From an uncultured Ruminococcus sp. (lineage in GTDB: Bacteria > Bacillota > Clostridia > Oscillospirales > Ruminococcaceae): a stretch of DNA of 64,000 nucleotides. Each line of letters begins with the position of its first letter. Position 1 is the stretch's first letter. Where the stretch lies: NCBI GenBank assembly GCA_900543145.1, contig UQPZ01000001.1, positions 330,301-394,300 of the forward strand, read 5' to 3'. Below are positions 33,060 through 41,369 of this stretch, in pieces. The notes beneath the pieces are model-generated. The model was given only the letters and a program-made list of their open reading frames with translations. It was not told where the DNA came from and ran no database searches. The translations under genes and the position numbers were made by a program.

Positions 33060-33869
33060 TTAAGCCGTCTTATAATTTGATGAATCCTCTTGCTGAATAA
33101 CAGAATCGCCATTTGATTTTGTTCCAGTACTGCTGTTCAAAAGTATTTCATCTAGCAATTCCCATTTTTCTTCGTCCTCCAGCGCTTTGCCGGAAACAGT
33201 AACTGAATCCGTCCTAAAACTTTTAAACGCATAACCGTCATAATCAATAACAAAAACTATTTCCAGTGCAGCATTTTCTTCACCGTTGTAATCACAGCTT
33301 CCGGAAACCGTAATATATCTCAGATCTCCCTCGGCAGATACCTTATACTCGGCTTCCTCTTCGTTTATAAAAGCGTTGATCTGCTCTCCTACTATATTGT
33401 AGCTCACGTCTCCGCTTATATCTGAATAACCTTCAAGATTTATTACATAGCTATACTTTACCTGATCTGTAAAGGTCTGATCGTCAATCTGAAGGGAAAG
33501 GGTAAAACCATTGTCTATTACGGCGTATACTGTGAATATCGTAAAGAACACCGCAATAATATTGCTCTGCTTCAGCAGGCGGCATCTTTTATACATATAT
33601 ATCAAAGGAAAAACAGCGGACAAGGTTTTAATACCTTCTACAGGATAGCCTAATTTCTCAAGCCTCTTCATATCCCTGAAACAGATTATACGACCGACTA
33701 TAAGTACAAAAGCCCAAATTAAAATGCCCAGCCATTTATTCAGCGCATAATTTTCTAAATAAAGACCGAGAGCCGGAAGGATTGCAACATACCACATTGC
33801 TCCGTTCCTAAGCCTTGGCAGCTCGTTTAAATTTATTGTATTATTCTGCTCATACGACTGATTTTCCAT
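33060..33869 (-). CDS. Membrane protein of unknown function
   Basis: I do not recognise this 269-aa protein. Three hydrophobic segments are visible (about 26-43, 46-63 and 102-120), separated by a short basic loop rich in K and R (MKRLEKLGY, YKRCRLLK). The C-terminal half (about 122-250) is polar, acidic and beta-rich, probably extracytoplasmic, with a Ser/Asn/Gln-rich tail. It has its own ATG with AGGAG upstream, a terminator after it and a separate transcription unit. A sensor or envelope role is possible but not supported by any motif. Confidence 0.8.
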   Translation of the reverse strand: MENQSYEQNNTINLNELPRLRNGAMWYVAILPALGLYLENYALNKWLGILIWAFVLIVGRIICFRDMKRLEKLGYPVEGIKTLSAVFPLIYMYKRCRLLKQSNIIAVFFTIFTVYAVIDNGFTLSLQIDDQTFTDQVKYSYVINLEGYSDISGDVSYNIVGEQINAFINEEEAEYKVSAEGDLRYITVSGSCDYNGEENAALEIVFVIDYDGYAFKSFRTDSVTVSGKALEDEEKWELLDEILLNSSTGTKSNGDSVIQQEDSSNYKTA

Positions 33870-34239
33870 TTTTATACTCCTTTAGCTTAGTTATTTTTTA
33901 TTATATATCATTTTACAGTAATAATCAAGAGTATTTTTATATAGAAGCAATTATGCTTTTAATTAATACTAAAATTGTATATTAATGTATTTATGCTTTG
34001 TTTATAACGTACACTAAATCAGTTTATATTATAAATATCTGGAATCTAAAAAAACAAATCGCAAAACTGCACAGAACGTTTATTTCTTTCAACCTTTTTC
34101 GACCGTTTAAACAAATAAAATAGGTTATTTTCATCTTATTTTATTAAATAATGTTACAAATTATATGCGTTTTTGACAAAAAATCTGAAAATCCAAACGA
34201 AAACCCCAGCATTTAGTTTTGAACCTTAAACAATTATTT

Positions 34240-34246
34240 TTCGACA
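34240..34246 (+). promoter_or_regulatory. 0A-box-like heptamer upstream of Spo0A-like gene 2
   Basis: TTCGACA, an exact match to the reverse complement of TGNCGAA. It ends 78 bp before the -35 element, in the same orientation as the box upstream of paralog 1. Confidence 0.45.
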
Positions 34247-34324
34247 TTTATTAATCTCCGATAAATTTCAGATTAATACAATAGCAACTTAATATGCGAA
34301 AACAATTAAATACCGAAGAATTCA

Positions 34325-34353
34325 TTGAAAAGCTCATATAAACACGGTATAAT
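34325..34353 (+). promoter_or_regulatory. Promoter of Spo0A-like gene 2
   Basis: TTGAAA (34325-34330), 17-bp spacer, TATAAT (34348-34353). The leader is about 30 nt, followed by AGGAGG. Confidence 0.65.
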
Positions 34354-34388
34354 CTGAATTGTTAATTTTTAATCTTTTAGGAGGATAT

Positions 34389-35153
34389 ATGGAAGTTAAT
34401 CAAAAAATAATAATCGGAGGAACAGAAAGTAATTCTGTTAAGAAACTTTCACAGATGTTGACCGATGAAGGAATGCAGATCATCAAAACAAGCAGCAACT
34501 CACTGGAGATTTTATTTGAAGTAATGGAGAATAAACCGGCGGCGGTACTTCTTACATCTGAAACCAGTCAGCCTGAAAAGCTGATTGAGGAGATACTTAA
34601 GATCAGTCCAAAGCCGATCATAAACTTCATTATTTTGAAGGACAGCCTTTTCCAGAGTGCAGTAAAACCGGATAAAAATATTACGGTACTGAAAGAACCT
34701 CTGAATGCAGAAAATGTTGCCTGTTCCCTGGTAGGTCAGCTTGGCAGAAGCGGAACAAATATAAAAAATGCAGTGGAATACCTAAGCCGTCTGCACAACT
34801 ATGTATCCGATATTCTGTCACGTTTATGTATAACACCTAATTACAATGGTTTTATATATTTACGCGAAGCGATAAAAATGGCTGTAATAGAGCCGGTCAA
34901 TACCAGAAGCTTTTCAAAATGTGTTTATCCGCGTATTTCACAGGAATTTCATTCAAGTACTGCAAGTATTGAAAGAAATATCAGAACGGTTATCCAAAAA
35001 GGCTGGCAGAGAGCATCGCTGTCCGATAAAGCTGACATCTTCGGAACAAGCGCTGCGCGCTCCGACTGGCATCCTACAAACGGAGAATTTATTCTCATTA
35101 TAGCTGATAAGGTCAACCGTGAACTGGACAGTCTTATTAAAGTTGCAAATTAA
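34389..35153 (+). CDS. Spo0A-like regulator with degenerate receiver domain (paralog 2)
   Basis: This 254-aa protein has a receiver-like N-terminus (about 1-115) and a Spo0A-type DNA-binding domain (about 140-245) with GFIYLREAIKMAV, CVYPRISQEFHSS, ASIERNIRTVIQ and PTNGEFILIIAD. The phospho-acceptor position is T56 (KPAAVLLTS), and the N-terminal acidic pair is absent (GGTES), so it is not a standard phospho-response regulator. It shares this defect with paralog 1 at 11384-12184. AGGAGG gives a strong start at 34389. It is alone on its transcript. It could modulate Spo0A targets by competing for 0A boxes (inference). Confidence 0.8.
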   Translation: MEVNQKIIIGGTESNSVKKLSQMLTDEGMQIIKTSSNSLEILFEVMENKPAAVLLTSETSQPEKLIEEILKISPKPIINFIILKDSLFQSAVKPDKNITVLKEPLNAENVACSLVGQLGRSGTNIKNAVEYLSRLHNYVSDILSRLCITPNYNGFIYLREAIKMAVIEPVNTRSFSKCVYPRISQEFHSSTASIERNIRTVIQKGWQRASLSDKADIFGTSAARSDWHPTNGEFILIIADKVNRELDSLIKVAN

Positions 35154-35467
35154 ATATAATAAAACGGCGGGAGCGAAACCGGAGCTCCGCTCCCGGCATC
35201 CTATCTATTTTAACAGCGTAAGGCAGGCAGGCAGTCAAAGCTCCCCTGTGGGCGCAAAAGCGTTTCGTAATCTCTTTTGCGCCACTCTGACCGCACACTT
35301 CCGCTTTCCTATCCGCCGTTAATTACATTTTATGCGGCAATCTGTTTTATGCTACTTTAGCGACGAACCGCTTGCCGCGGCAATTTTCCAAACCAGCTTG
35401 ATAATTTTTATTTTATTTTCCTTATGCAAAACTTTTGATTAAAAACATTAATATTTATTTTATTTTT
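35154..35467. repeat. Hairpin-rich, GC-richer stretch, possible interspersed repeat
   Basis: It contains an 8-bp perfect stem (35168-35175 with 35188-35195) and a 10-bp perfect stem (35251-35260 with 35274-35283, ggcgcaaaag and its complement), and is clearly richer in G and C than the flanks up to about 35390. No convincing coding frame. The composition and compact inverted repeats suggest a genome-dispersed repeat or a structured RNA, not a gene remnant. Confidence 0.4.
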
Positions 35468-35496
35468 AGACAGCGGTTTGGGCAGCTGTCTTTTTT
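35468..35496 (+). terminator. Terminator between Spo0A-like gene 2 and the FAD oxidoreductase
   Basis: A 7-bp stem (35468-35474 with 35485-35491) followed by a T6 run on the plus strand. Confidence 0.7.
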
Positions 35497-35505
35497 CTTG
35501 CCTGA

Positions 35506-37095
35506 CTAATCCGGAGGTGCCTGTCTCTTCATAATTTCCAACGCGACCTTTATCCCGTCGACTGCGGCAGACATGATTCCTCCCGCGTATCCGGCTCCCT
35601 CGCCGCAGGGGAATAGATTCTCTGCTGAAAGTGAATTGAGATTTTCGGTTCTGGTTATACGAACAGGAGAACTTGTTCTGGTTTCAGGCGCTGTAAGAAC
35701 TGCATTTTCATCTCCGAAGCATCTCATCTTTCCTGAAAAGGCTCTCAGCCCCTCCGTCATAGTTTCTGTTATGAATTCGGGGAATATCCTGCGTAATTCA
35801 CAAGGAACCGTACCTCTTGCATAGCTTGGCGCAACCTTTGTATTCAAATCAGGCTTACTATTTAAAAATCCCCTTACTGTAGTAGCTGGAGCGCATATAC
35901 CCCCGCTTGCTTTAAAGGCGTTTTGTTCAATTTTCCTGGCAAAATACATTCCGTCAAGCGGAGAATATCCGTAATCCGCAGGAGTTACTGAAACCGCAAG
36001 AGCTGCATTGGCGTTTTTTCCGTTTCTTGCAAATTCGCTCATTCCATTAGTTACGATAGTTTCTTCCTCAGACGCCGCCGGAACTACTACACCTCCCGGA
36101 CACATACAGAAGGTATATGCCGCCCTGCCGTCCCTGCGCCTGTATGAAAGCTGGTACTCACCCTTTGGCAGAAGCGGATTTCCTGCATTATTTCCGTATA
36201 AACTCTCTTCAACGTCTGTCTGCAAATGCTCGATCCTGGCTCCTACCGAAAACGGCTTCGGCTCCATAAATATCTGTTTTGCCGCAAGCATTTCAAAGGT
36301 ATCTCTTGCCGAATGGCCTGTTGCAAGAACAAGAGCCGAACACTCTGCGCTTTCACTGCCGAAGCCTACTGATGAGACACTGCTGCCTATAACGGTAAAA
36401 TCCTTTACCTCACTCGAAAACCTTATCTCCCCGCCCATTGAAATTATCCGTGCACGCATCTTTTTGATAATATCTCTCAGATTATCCGTACCTATATGCG
36501 GCTTTGCCTTTGAAAGTATTTCCTCCGGCGCTCCGAATCTGACAAACTGCTCCAGAACATATCTGCAAAGAGGATCTTTTATTCTGGTAGTAAGCTTGCC
36601 GTCCGAAAATGTTCCTGCTCCTCCCTCCCCGAATTGTACATTTGAACAGGTATTCAAAGCTCCGCCTTTCCAATAGTTATTGACGCTTTCTGTCCTGCGG
36701 TCAATGTCCTCTCCCTTTTCAAGTATCAACGGCCTGTACCCGTATTCAGCAAGCACCATACCGCAGAATATTCCAGCCGGCCCGAACCCTGCAATACAAA
36801 CACGACCGTTTTTCTTTTTATCTGAGATCTCCGGCTCTATCCCGCTTGGTGAAACATAGGAAAAGCATCCGCCCTTTTCGCACAGCTCCCTTTCCCTGCT
36901 GCTGTCAGCAAGACTGATAAATACTGAATGAACAAAGCAAATATCACTTTGCTTTCTCGCATCAAGTGAAGTTTTATGGATCTGCACAGATCTGACTGCG
37001 CTTTTTTTCAGACCTGCAAGTTTCAGCGCTTTTTCGATAACCTCCGGCTCAGAAGCCTCCAGCGGACACTTAATCTGATTTACAATAATCGGCAT
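35506..37095 (-). CDS. FAD-dependent oxidoreductase (COG2509-like)
   Basis: The 529-aa flavoprotein has a short N-terminal domain (about 1-90) and a Rossmann FAD site GFGPAGIFCGMVLAEYGY about residue 100, then LILEKGEDIDRR. The middle segment contains GGAGTFSDGKLTTR and the C-terminus GEGAGYAGGIMSAAVDG, the FAD-binding end motif seen in uncharacterised dehydrogenases of the COG2509 group. The reaction is unknown. The ATG at 37095 has AAGGAG upstream. It follows cdaR after a 72-bp gap that contains a strong hairpin. Confidence 0.85.
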   Translation of the reverse strand: MPIIVNQIKCPLEASEPEVIEKALKLAGLKKSAVRSVQIHKTSLDARKQSDICFVHSVFISLADSSRERELCEKGGCFSYVSPSGIEPEISDKKKNGRVCIAGFGPAGIFCGMVLAEYGYRPLILEKGEDIDRRTESVNNYWKGGALNTCSNVQFGEGGAGTFSDGKLTTRIKDPLCRYVLEQFVRFGAPEEILSKAKPHIGTDNLRDIIKKMRARIISMGGEIRFSSEVKDFTVIGSSVSSVGFGSESAECSALVLATGHSARDTFEMLAAKQIFMEPKPFSVGARIEHLQTDVEESLYGNNAGNPLLPKGEYQLSYRRRDGRAAYTFCMCPGGVVVPAASEEETIVTNGMSEFARNGKNANAALAVSVTPADYGYSPLDGMYFARKIEQNAFKASGGICAPATTVRGFLNSKPDLNTKVAPSYARGTVPCELRRIFPEFITETMTEGLRAFSGKMRCFGDENAVLTAPETRTSSPVRITRTENLNSLSAENLFPCGEGAGYAGGIMSAAVDGIKVALEIMKRQAPPD

Positions 37096-37118
37096 ATAAA
37101 TCTCCTTATATTTAAGCC

Positions 37119-37150
37119 GAAAGCGGTCTGTTTTAACGCAGACCGCTTTC
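37119..37150. repeat. 12-bp inverted repeat between cdaR and the FAD oxidoreductase
   Basis: GAAAGCGGTCTG (37119-37130) pairs perfectly with 37139-37150 across an 8-nt loop. No T run follows on the minus strand, so it is not a classic terminator. It could moderate read-through or stabilise the upstream mRNA. Confidence 0.6.
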
Positions 37151-37167
37151 AAATCCTGTACAATTGA

Positions 37168-38466
37168 TTACGGACCTGACTTTGAAGCCTTGTCCTCTAC
37201 CTCGATCTGAACCTCATTGGTTCCGTAGCACCATACCTTATTATATTTAGGAGAATAAATAGTAACGGAATGATTAGCTGAACCCGAGTTAACAACATCC
37301 GAAAGATTCAGTATTACTGTAAAATCATCAGAGGATATATTATTTATAATTTCCTGCGGGCCGTAAACTGTAACATCAGGTATCTGCTTTGTTTCAACGG
37401 TTACGCTTTTGCCTGACGGAATATTCCGGATACTTATCCTGTCCTTTGGGATCGTAAGCTTTCTTGAGGAATAGCCTTCCGGATCAAAAGTTACCTCGAT
37501 CGTTCCTATACCTGTCTGATTTATTTCTCCAGAGCTGAGTGCGCTGTCAACCTCAAAGGAAAATTTCTTTGACAGATCAACGCTGCTAAGAGGTATAGTT
37601 CCCAGCTTTACATTCTCCGTATCAGCATCGTCAAGCTTCGGCGATATTACCTGGATACTTTCCTCCGAAAGCGTATACGGCAGCGACGATACGTCAAATC
37701 CCGGAGGACACTCTGTAAACTCCACATTGAAAACAGCTGTTTTCTTCTTATAAATAACAAAGTTTACATCAAATGATTTTACATCTTTAATCGTATATTT
37801 TGAAGCGTCAAGAACGTTGTCATCAGCGTCATAGAAAATTATGTCATTGGTAGGAATAGTGGTATCCTCTGAAACCGTTACAGATTTTGATACGTTAGCA
37901 ACAACTCTTTCTATTTTCTTCAGCTCGTTTTCCGCTCCCTCTATTTCAACCTCCGAAGGCGAAACGGCAGTTTCCTTTAAAGTAAGTCCCTCAGCTGCAT
38001 TGACAAGCGGCGCTTCAGTTCCTACTTCAAACTTCGCTGAGCTTATTCTGTCAAAGGTTACCTCTACAGTTTCAGGATAAACTGATACGATCGTTACCTT
38101 ATCGGAAGAATGAGCTGATTTTACATCAATATCAAGATGATATGTGCCTTCCTTTGTAACCTGATCCAGATTGACAGTCGCAACAAGATCGTTGGCGGAA
38201 TAATTTCCGATCTCGTAATTCATTCCCTTTATTTCAACGTCTACAGTTATATCCTTATAATTTAAAACCGAAAGTCCCTTTTCGTCAGCTTTCGTTCCAT
38301 CCATAGAAAAATCAACCGGGACATTGGTAATAGTCTTATTTCTTGTAGGATATTGGGTAATGGAAAGAATAAACCATATAATTACCGCAATAATTACGGC
38401 AAGAATACGCAGACCGAAGTCAGCTTCATGCTTTTTAGGCGTTTTCTCCGCCTTTATTTTTTCCAT
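37168..38466 (-). CDS. cdaR: YbbR domain protein CdaR
   Basis: The 432-aa regulator of the c-di-AMP cyclase CdaA has an N-terminal membrane helix (about 22-40, RILAVIIAVIIWFILSI) and four extracellular YbbR-type beta modules (about 50-425), each with a V-x-V-x-I/G-type strand pattern. CdaR binds CdaA at the membrane and adjusts its activity. The start overlaps cdaA by 13 nt, a translationally coupled cdaA-cdaR pair. No glmM follows in this window, unlike the common cdaA-cdaR-glmM operon. Confidence 0.92.
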   Translation of the reverse strand: MEKIKAEKTPKKHEADFGLRILAVIIAVIIWFILSITQYPTRNKTITNVPVDFSMDGTKADEKGLSVLNYKDITVDVEIKGMNYEIGNYSANDLVATVNLDQVTKEGTYHLDIDVKSAHSSDKVTIVSVYPETVEVTFDRISSAKFEVGTEAPLVNAAEGLTLKETAVSPSEVEIEGAENELKKIERVVANVSKSVTVSEDTTIPTNDIIFYDADDNVLDASKYTIKDVKSFDVNFVIYKKKTAVFNVEFTECPPGFDVSSLPYTLSEESIQVISPKLDDADTENVKLGTIPLSSVDLSKKFSFEVDSALSSGEINQTGIGTIEVTFDPEGYSSRKLTIPKDRISIRNIPSGKSVTVETKQIPDVTVYGPQEIINNISSDDFTVILNLSDVVNSGSANHSVTIYSPKYNKVWCYGTNEVQIEVEDKASKSGP

Positions 38467-39335
38467 TTAGATATCACCCTTCCTGCAAATGAATTTTCCT
38501 TGCCCGAACTTTCCTCATTAACAGGCACGAGTCGGAGAGTAAGCAGCTTTTTTAAGCTTTCCTTTGTAAAACCTCTTGTTAGCTCGCCGTTCTCCGCAAC
38601 CGAAATAGTTCCGGTCTCCTCGGAAACAACTATAACGATAGCATCGGATATTTCGCTCATACCAATAGCAGCTCTATGTCTTGAACCAAGCTGCTTTGCG
38701 ATAAGCTCCTCCTTCTGAGGCTTTGGCAGAAAACAGCCGGCGGCTAATATCATACCGTCGCGTATAATTACTGCGCCGTCGTGAAGCGGTGTATTCGGAA
38801 AGAAAATATTCCCAAAAACCGCAGCCGACGGAGTACAGTTAAGAATAGTTCCCGTATCTATCTGTTCGCCGAGTCTTGTCTTGCGTTCGCATATAATAAG
38901 TGCTCCTGTACAAGTGGAGGACAGATTCTGAGCGGCTTCGCATACTGCGTCGATACACTGTTTCCAATGCTCAGTATAATCGTCGGCATCGCCGTTTGAA
39001 AAAAAGCTGAATTCCGTAAGCTTCGTCCGCCCTATTTTTTCGAGGATCCTTCTTAGCTCCGGCTGGAACACAATAACTATAGCCAGTATTCCCCATTGGA
39101 AGCAGGTCTTTAACAGAAACCTCATAGTCTGAAGGTTAAAGAATACGGCGAGAAGGTAAAAAACAATAAGTACAAGTATGCCCTTTACCAGCTGCTGCGC
39201 CCTTGTTTCCCTGATCAGCTTTATTCCGTGAAATATTAAATACGAAAGAATGGCTATATCTATAATATCGCTTATCTGAATAGATTTGAAAACGCTCCAT
39301 ATAGCCAGTATTCCGTCAGTAATTGCTGTTAGCAT
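38454..39335 (-). CDS. cdaA: Diadenylate cyclase CdaA
   Basis: It makes c-di-AMP from two ATP. The 293-aa protein has three N-terminal membrane helices (about 20-95) and a DAC domain with the catalytic DGA motif in LHDGAVII (about residue 186-189) and the RHR motif in GSRHRAAIG (about 217). Both motifs are intact, so the enzyme should be active. AGGGTG precedes the ATG. The leader contains a long hairpin at 39361-39409. Confidence 0.95.
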   Translation of the reverse strand: MLTAITDGILAIWSVFKSIQISDIIDIAILSYLIFHGIKLIRETRAQQLVKGILVLIVFYLLAVFFNLQTMRFLLKTCFQWGILAIVIVFQPELRRILEKIGRTKLTEFSFFSNGDADDYTEHWKQCIDAVCEAAQNLSSTCTGALIICERKTRLGEQIDTGTILNCTPSAAVFGNIFFPNTPLHDGAVIIRDGMILAAGCFLPKPQKEELIAKQLGSRHRAAIGMSEISDAIVIVVSEETGTISVAENGELTRGFTKESLKKLLTLRLVPVNEESSGKENSFAGRVISKWKK

Positions 39336-39360
39336 ACGTCACACCCTTTACATATTCGCT

Positions 39361-39409
39361 GAGGTATTTAAATATTTCCGCAGCTCCTGTAGAAATATTT
39401 AACCGCCTC
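39361..39409 (-). promoter_or_regulatory. Long hairpin in the cdaA leader
   Basis: An 11-bp perfect stem (39368-39378 with 39392-39402), with an outer GAGG/CCTC pair and a 13-nt loop, begins 26 bp upstream of the cdaA start. It would form in the mRNA of the minus-strand operon. There is no T run. It does not match the ydaO c-di-AMP riboswitch. Confidence 0.45.
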
Positions 39410-39600
39410 GGCTGTCTTTAACATAAATTATAGCCCTATAGGTATTTTGTGATTTCTGTAAATTTGCATAGCCGCAGGCCGCTGTAATATATTACAAATC
39501 AATTTCAAAACTGACATAACGGTTACATATATATTTATTTTACCATATAAAAATCAAAAGTACAATAGGTATTTTAAAAAAATTGCTTCATAACCGAATA
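39410..39600. other. Rest of the cdaA / desulfurase gap
   Basis: A possible -10 TATAAT (39427-39432, minus strand) lies here without a clear -35. I see no gene or RNA in this stretch. Confidence 0.4.
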
Positions 39601-39636
39601 AAATTTCCGCAGACACTAAATAGCCTGCGGAAATTT
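39601..39636 (-). terminator. Terminator of the desulfurase gene
   Basis: A 12-bp perfect stem (39601-39612 with 39625-39636) followed on the minus strand by TATTC. It has A/T flanks but only a short T run. Confidence 0.7.
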
Positions 39637-39659
39637 ACAGATAGTATTCATTAATCGGC

Positions 39660-40787
39660 TCAATATGCTCTTACAGCGTCGATCAGTGCAAAAACCTGCT
39701 GTCTGGTGCTGAAAGCTGACGGAGAAAATCTTACAGTACCCTGAGAGATCGTTCCGAGAGTATTATGCGCTAAAGCAGCACACTGAAGTCCTCCCCTGAG
39801 CGCAAAGCCTCTGTCAGAAAGCCAGCCTGCGACCTGCTGTGAATTATTGTCGCCTATATTAAAGGATACAATAGGAACATAGCTGCATTCAGAACGGTAT
39901 ATCTTTATGTCCCGTACATTCTTGATACCGTCTATAAACTGACTGCAAAGCTCGCTTTCATGAGAAAAAATTCTGTTTATAGTTTTTGCTTTGACAAAAT
40001 TGAGTCCTTCCCCCAGACCAAGTATACCTACCGTATTGATAGTACCGCTTTCAAGCCGTTCGGGAAGGAATGGTGTCTGCGCAAGCTCAGAGGAGGTCGC
40101 TCCCGTTCCGCCCTCTATTATAGTTGAAAGTGCATATTCTCCGTCAGTTATAAGAAGTCCTGTGCCTGTCGGTCCGTACAGGGATTTATGTCCTGACGTA
40201 CATATAAAATTTATTCCGTCGTCAAGAGAAATATCCAGCAGTCCGCTGGCCTGAGCACAGTCTGCGATAAAGCACATCCCCCTGCGTCTGCAAAGCTGTG
40301 CGATTTGACGGTAAGGCAGTATTCTGCCGGTTACGTTAGACGCGGCAGTACAGCATATACACTTTGTATTAGGCTTGATCAGTTTTTCAAAATTTCTTAC
40401 CGTTTCCTCATCACTGTCGGTAACATGAGCTATTGAATATTCCACTCCCCTGGTCTGTGATAACGCATATACAGGTCTTGAAACAGCATTATGCTCGTAG
40501 TCTGATATGATCATATGCCCGCCGTACTGCATTATTCCCTTTACAGCCATATTTACCGCAAAGGTGCAGTTCGGCGTAAAAGCTACATTTTCCGGCTCGG
40601 CTGCAAAAATCTGCGCAGCTTTGTTCCTGACATCGAAAACCTTTTGTGAAACCTGAAGAGAAAGCCTGTGACCGCTCCTCCCGGGATTTCCGCCGTATCT
40701 TGAGACCGCCTCCGAAACCGCGGTCCTTACTCCGGGCGGCTTAGGAAAGCTGGTGGCGGAATTGTCGAAATTTATGATGTTTTTCAC
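39660..40787 (-). CDS. Cysteine desulfurase-family aminotransferase (class V)
   Basis: The 375-aa PLP enzyme of the NifS-like class starts NIINFDNSATSFPKPP, has the PLP lysine in SGHKSLYGPTG and a conserved Cys in GGLQCAALAH. This small-family subgroup is usually found next to a DUF3343 gene, as here (17-bp gap), and may mobilise sulfur or selenium for that partner (inference). The start is GTG at 40787 with GGTGAT upstream. It is not the iscS/nifU-linked form; no ISC or SUF scaffold genes are in the window. Confidence 0.87.
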   Translation of the reverse strand: MKNIINFDNSATSFPKPPGVRTAVSEAVSRYGGNPGRSGHRLSLQVSQKVFDVRNKAAQIFAAEPENVAFTPNCTFAVNMAVKGIMQYGGHMIISDYEHNAVSRPVYALSQTRGVEYSIAHVTDSDEETVRNFEKLIKPNTKCICCTAASNVTGRILPYRQIAQLCRRRGMCFIADCAQASGLLDISLDDGINFICTSGHKSLYGPTGTGLLITDGEYALSTIIEGGTGATSSELAQTPFLPERLESGTINTVGILGLGEGLNFVKAKTINRIFSHESELCSQFIDGIKNVRDIKIYRSECSYVPIVSFNIGDNNSQQVAGWLSDRGFALRGGLQCAALAHNTLGTISQGTVRFSPSAFSTRQQVFALIDAVRAY

Positions 40788-40804
40788 ATTTTATCACCGC
40801 CTGT

Positions 40805-41023
40805 TCATTCAAAATCGTAGGCGTCCTTATGAGGAATATTACCGCTTTCAAGAAATGCGATTATTGTATTAGGGTCGTTTTGCACCCTAAGAGAATAACC
40901 GCATCCCGAGCCTATATCCTTAGGCGTTCTCTGTATTTCACAGTACAGCCCTTTTTCATTCAGAAGTGCCTTGGCTTTCATAGCATAGGTGATAGAAGTC
41001 ATTGCTATTAGGTATCTCCCCAT
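40805..41023 (-). CDS. DUF3343 family small protein
   Basis: The 72-aa protein has the DUF3343 pattern: GRYLIAMTSITYAMKAKALL, a charged helix, then IQRTPKDIGSGCGYSLRV with the conserved SGCGYS cysteine. Families of this kind are described as putative sulfur/selenium carriers because of that cysteine and their desulfurase neighbours. The ATG at 41023 has AAAGGTGG upstream; the longer frame to 41074 has none. It is first in the two-gene unit with the desulfurase. Confidence 0.85.
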   Translation of the reverse strand: MGRYLIAMTSITYAMKAKALLNEKGLYCEIQRTPKDIGSGCGYSLRVQNDPNTIIAFLESGNIPHKDAYDFE

Positions 41024-41112
41024 TATTATTTCCACCTTTAAATAATTTGTCCGAGAAAAGAAAATTACGGACACTATTACTATATGCCTGAACTCCGGCT
41101 CATGTTAATTGA

Positions 41113-41134
41113 AAATGTTCCACGTGGAACATTT
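41113..41134. promoter_or_regulatory. parS-like centromere palindrome
   Basis: A perfect 22-bp palindrome with core TGTTCCACGTGGAACA (41116-41131). The core matches the ParB-binding parS variant known from Pseudomonas and resembles the B. subtilis site TGTTTCACGTGAAACA. It is intergenic. No parA/parB lies nearby. Confidence 0.6.
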
Positions 41135-41152
41135 GTGTTTGATATGTAAAAA

Positions 41153-41174
41153 TCCGCCTGCAATTGCAGACGGA
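41153..41174 (-). terminator. Terminator hairpin downstream of ung
   Basis: A 9-bp stem with one mismatch (41153-41161 with 41166-41174), then TTTTT on the minus strand, about 195 nt past the ung stop codon. Confidence 0.55.
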
Positions 41175-41369
41175 CATAATTACATAATTATTATCAGATA
41201 ACTAAGCGTAAAACGAACTTCGGTACGGCTTTATTTTCGATATTTCCTCTTATGACTGATTCCGTAAATAATCAGCTTTACTATTGCTTATTGTTTTATT
41301 ATGACCTAAGAGCAAAACTAAAACACTGTCCAGATTACTTTAAACACGCCGAATTTTCCTGCATAATTC

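Larger units (their letters stand above)
33870..34388. other. Long AT-rich upstream region of Spo0A-like gene 2
   Basis: About 520 bp, very AT-rich, without a coding frame. It holds a 0A-box-like heptamer at 34240-34246, one-mismatch relatives at 34098-34104 (TTCGACC) and 34311-34317 (TACCGAA), and a promoter at 34325-34353. No RNA gene is evident. Confidence 0.6.
41024..41369. other. Intergenic region DUF3343 / ung
   Basis: This holds the parS-like palindrome, the ung terminator hairpin (41153-41174) and about 195 bp in which I see nothing. Confidence 0.6.

Noticed and set aside
35119..35322. 67-codon plus-strand frame after Spo0A-like gene 2
   Set aside because: It overlaps the end of the regulator gene, has no ribosome binding site, and runs through the two large inverted repeats, so it is more likely repeat DNA.
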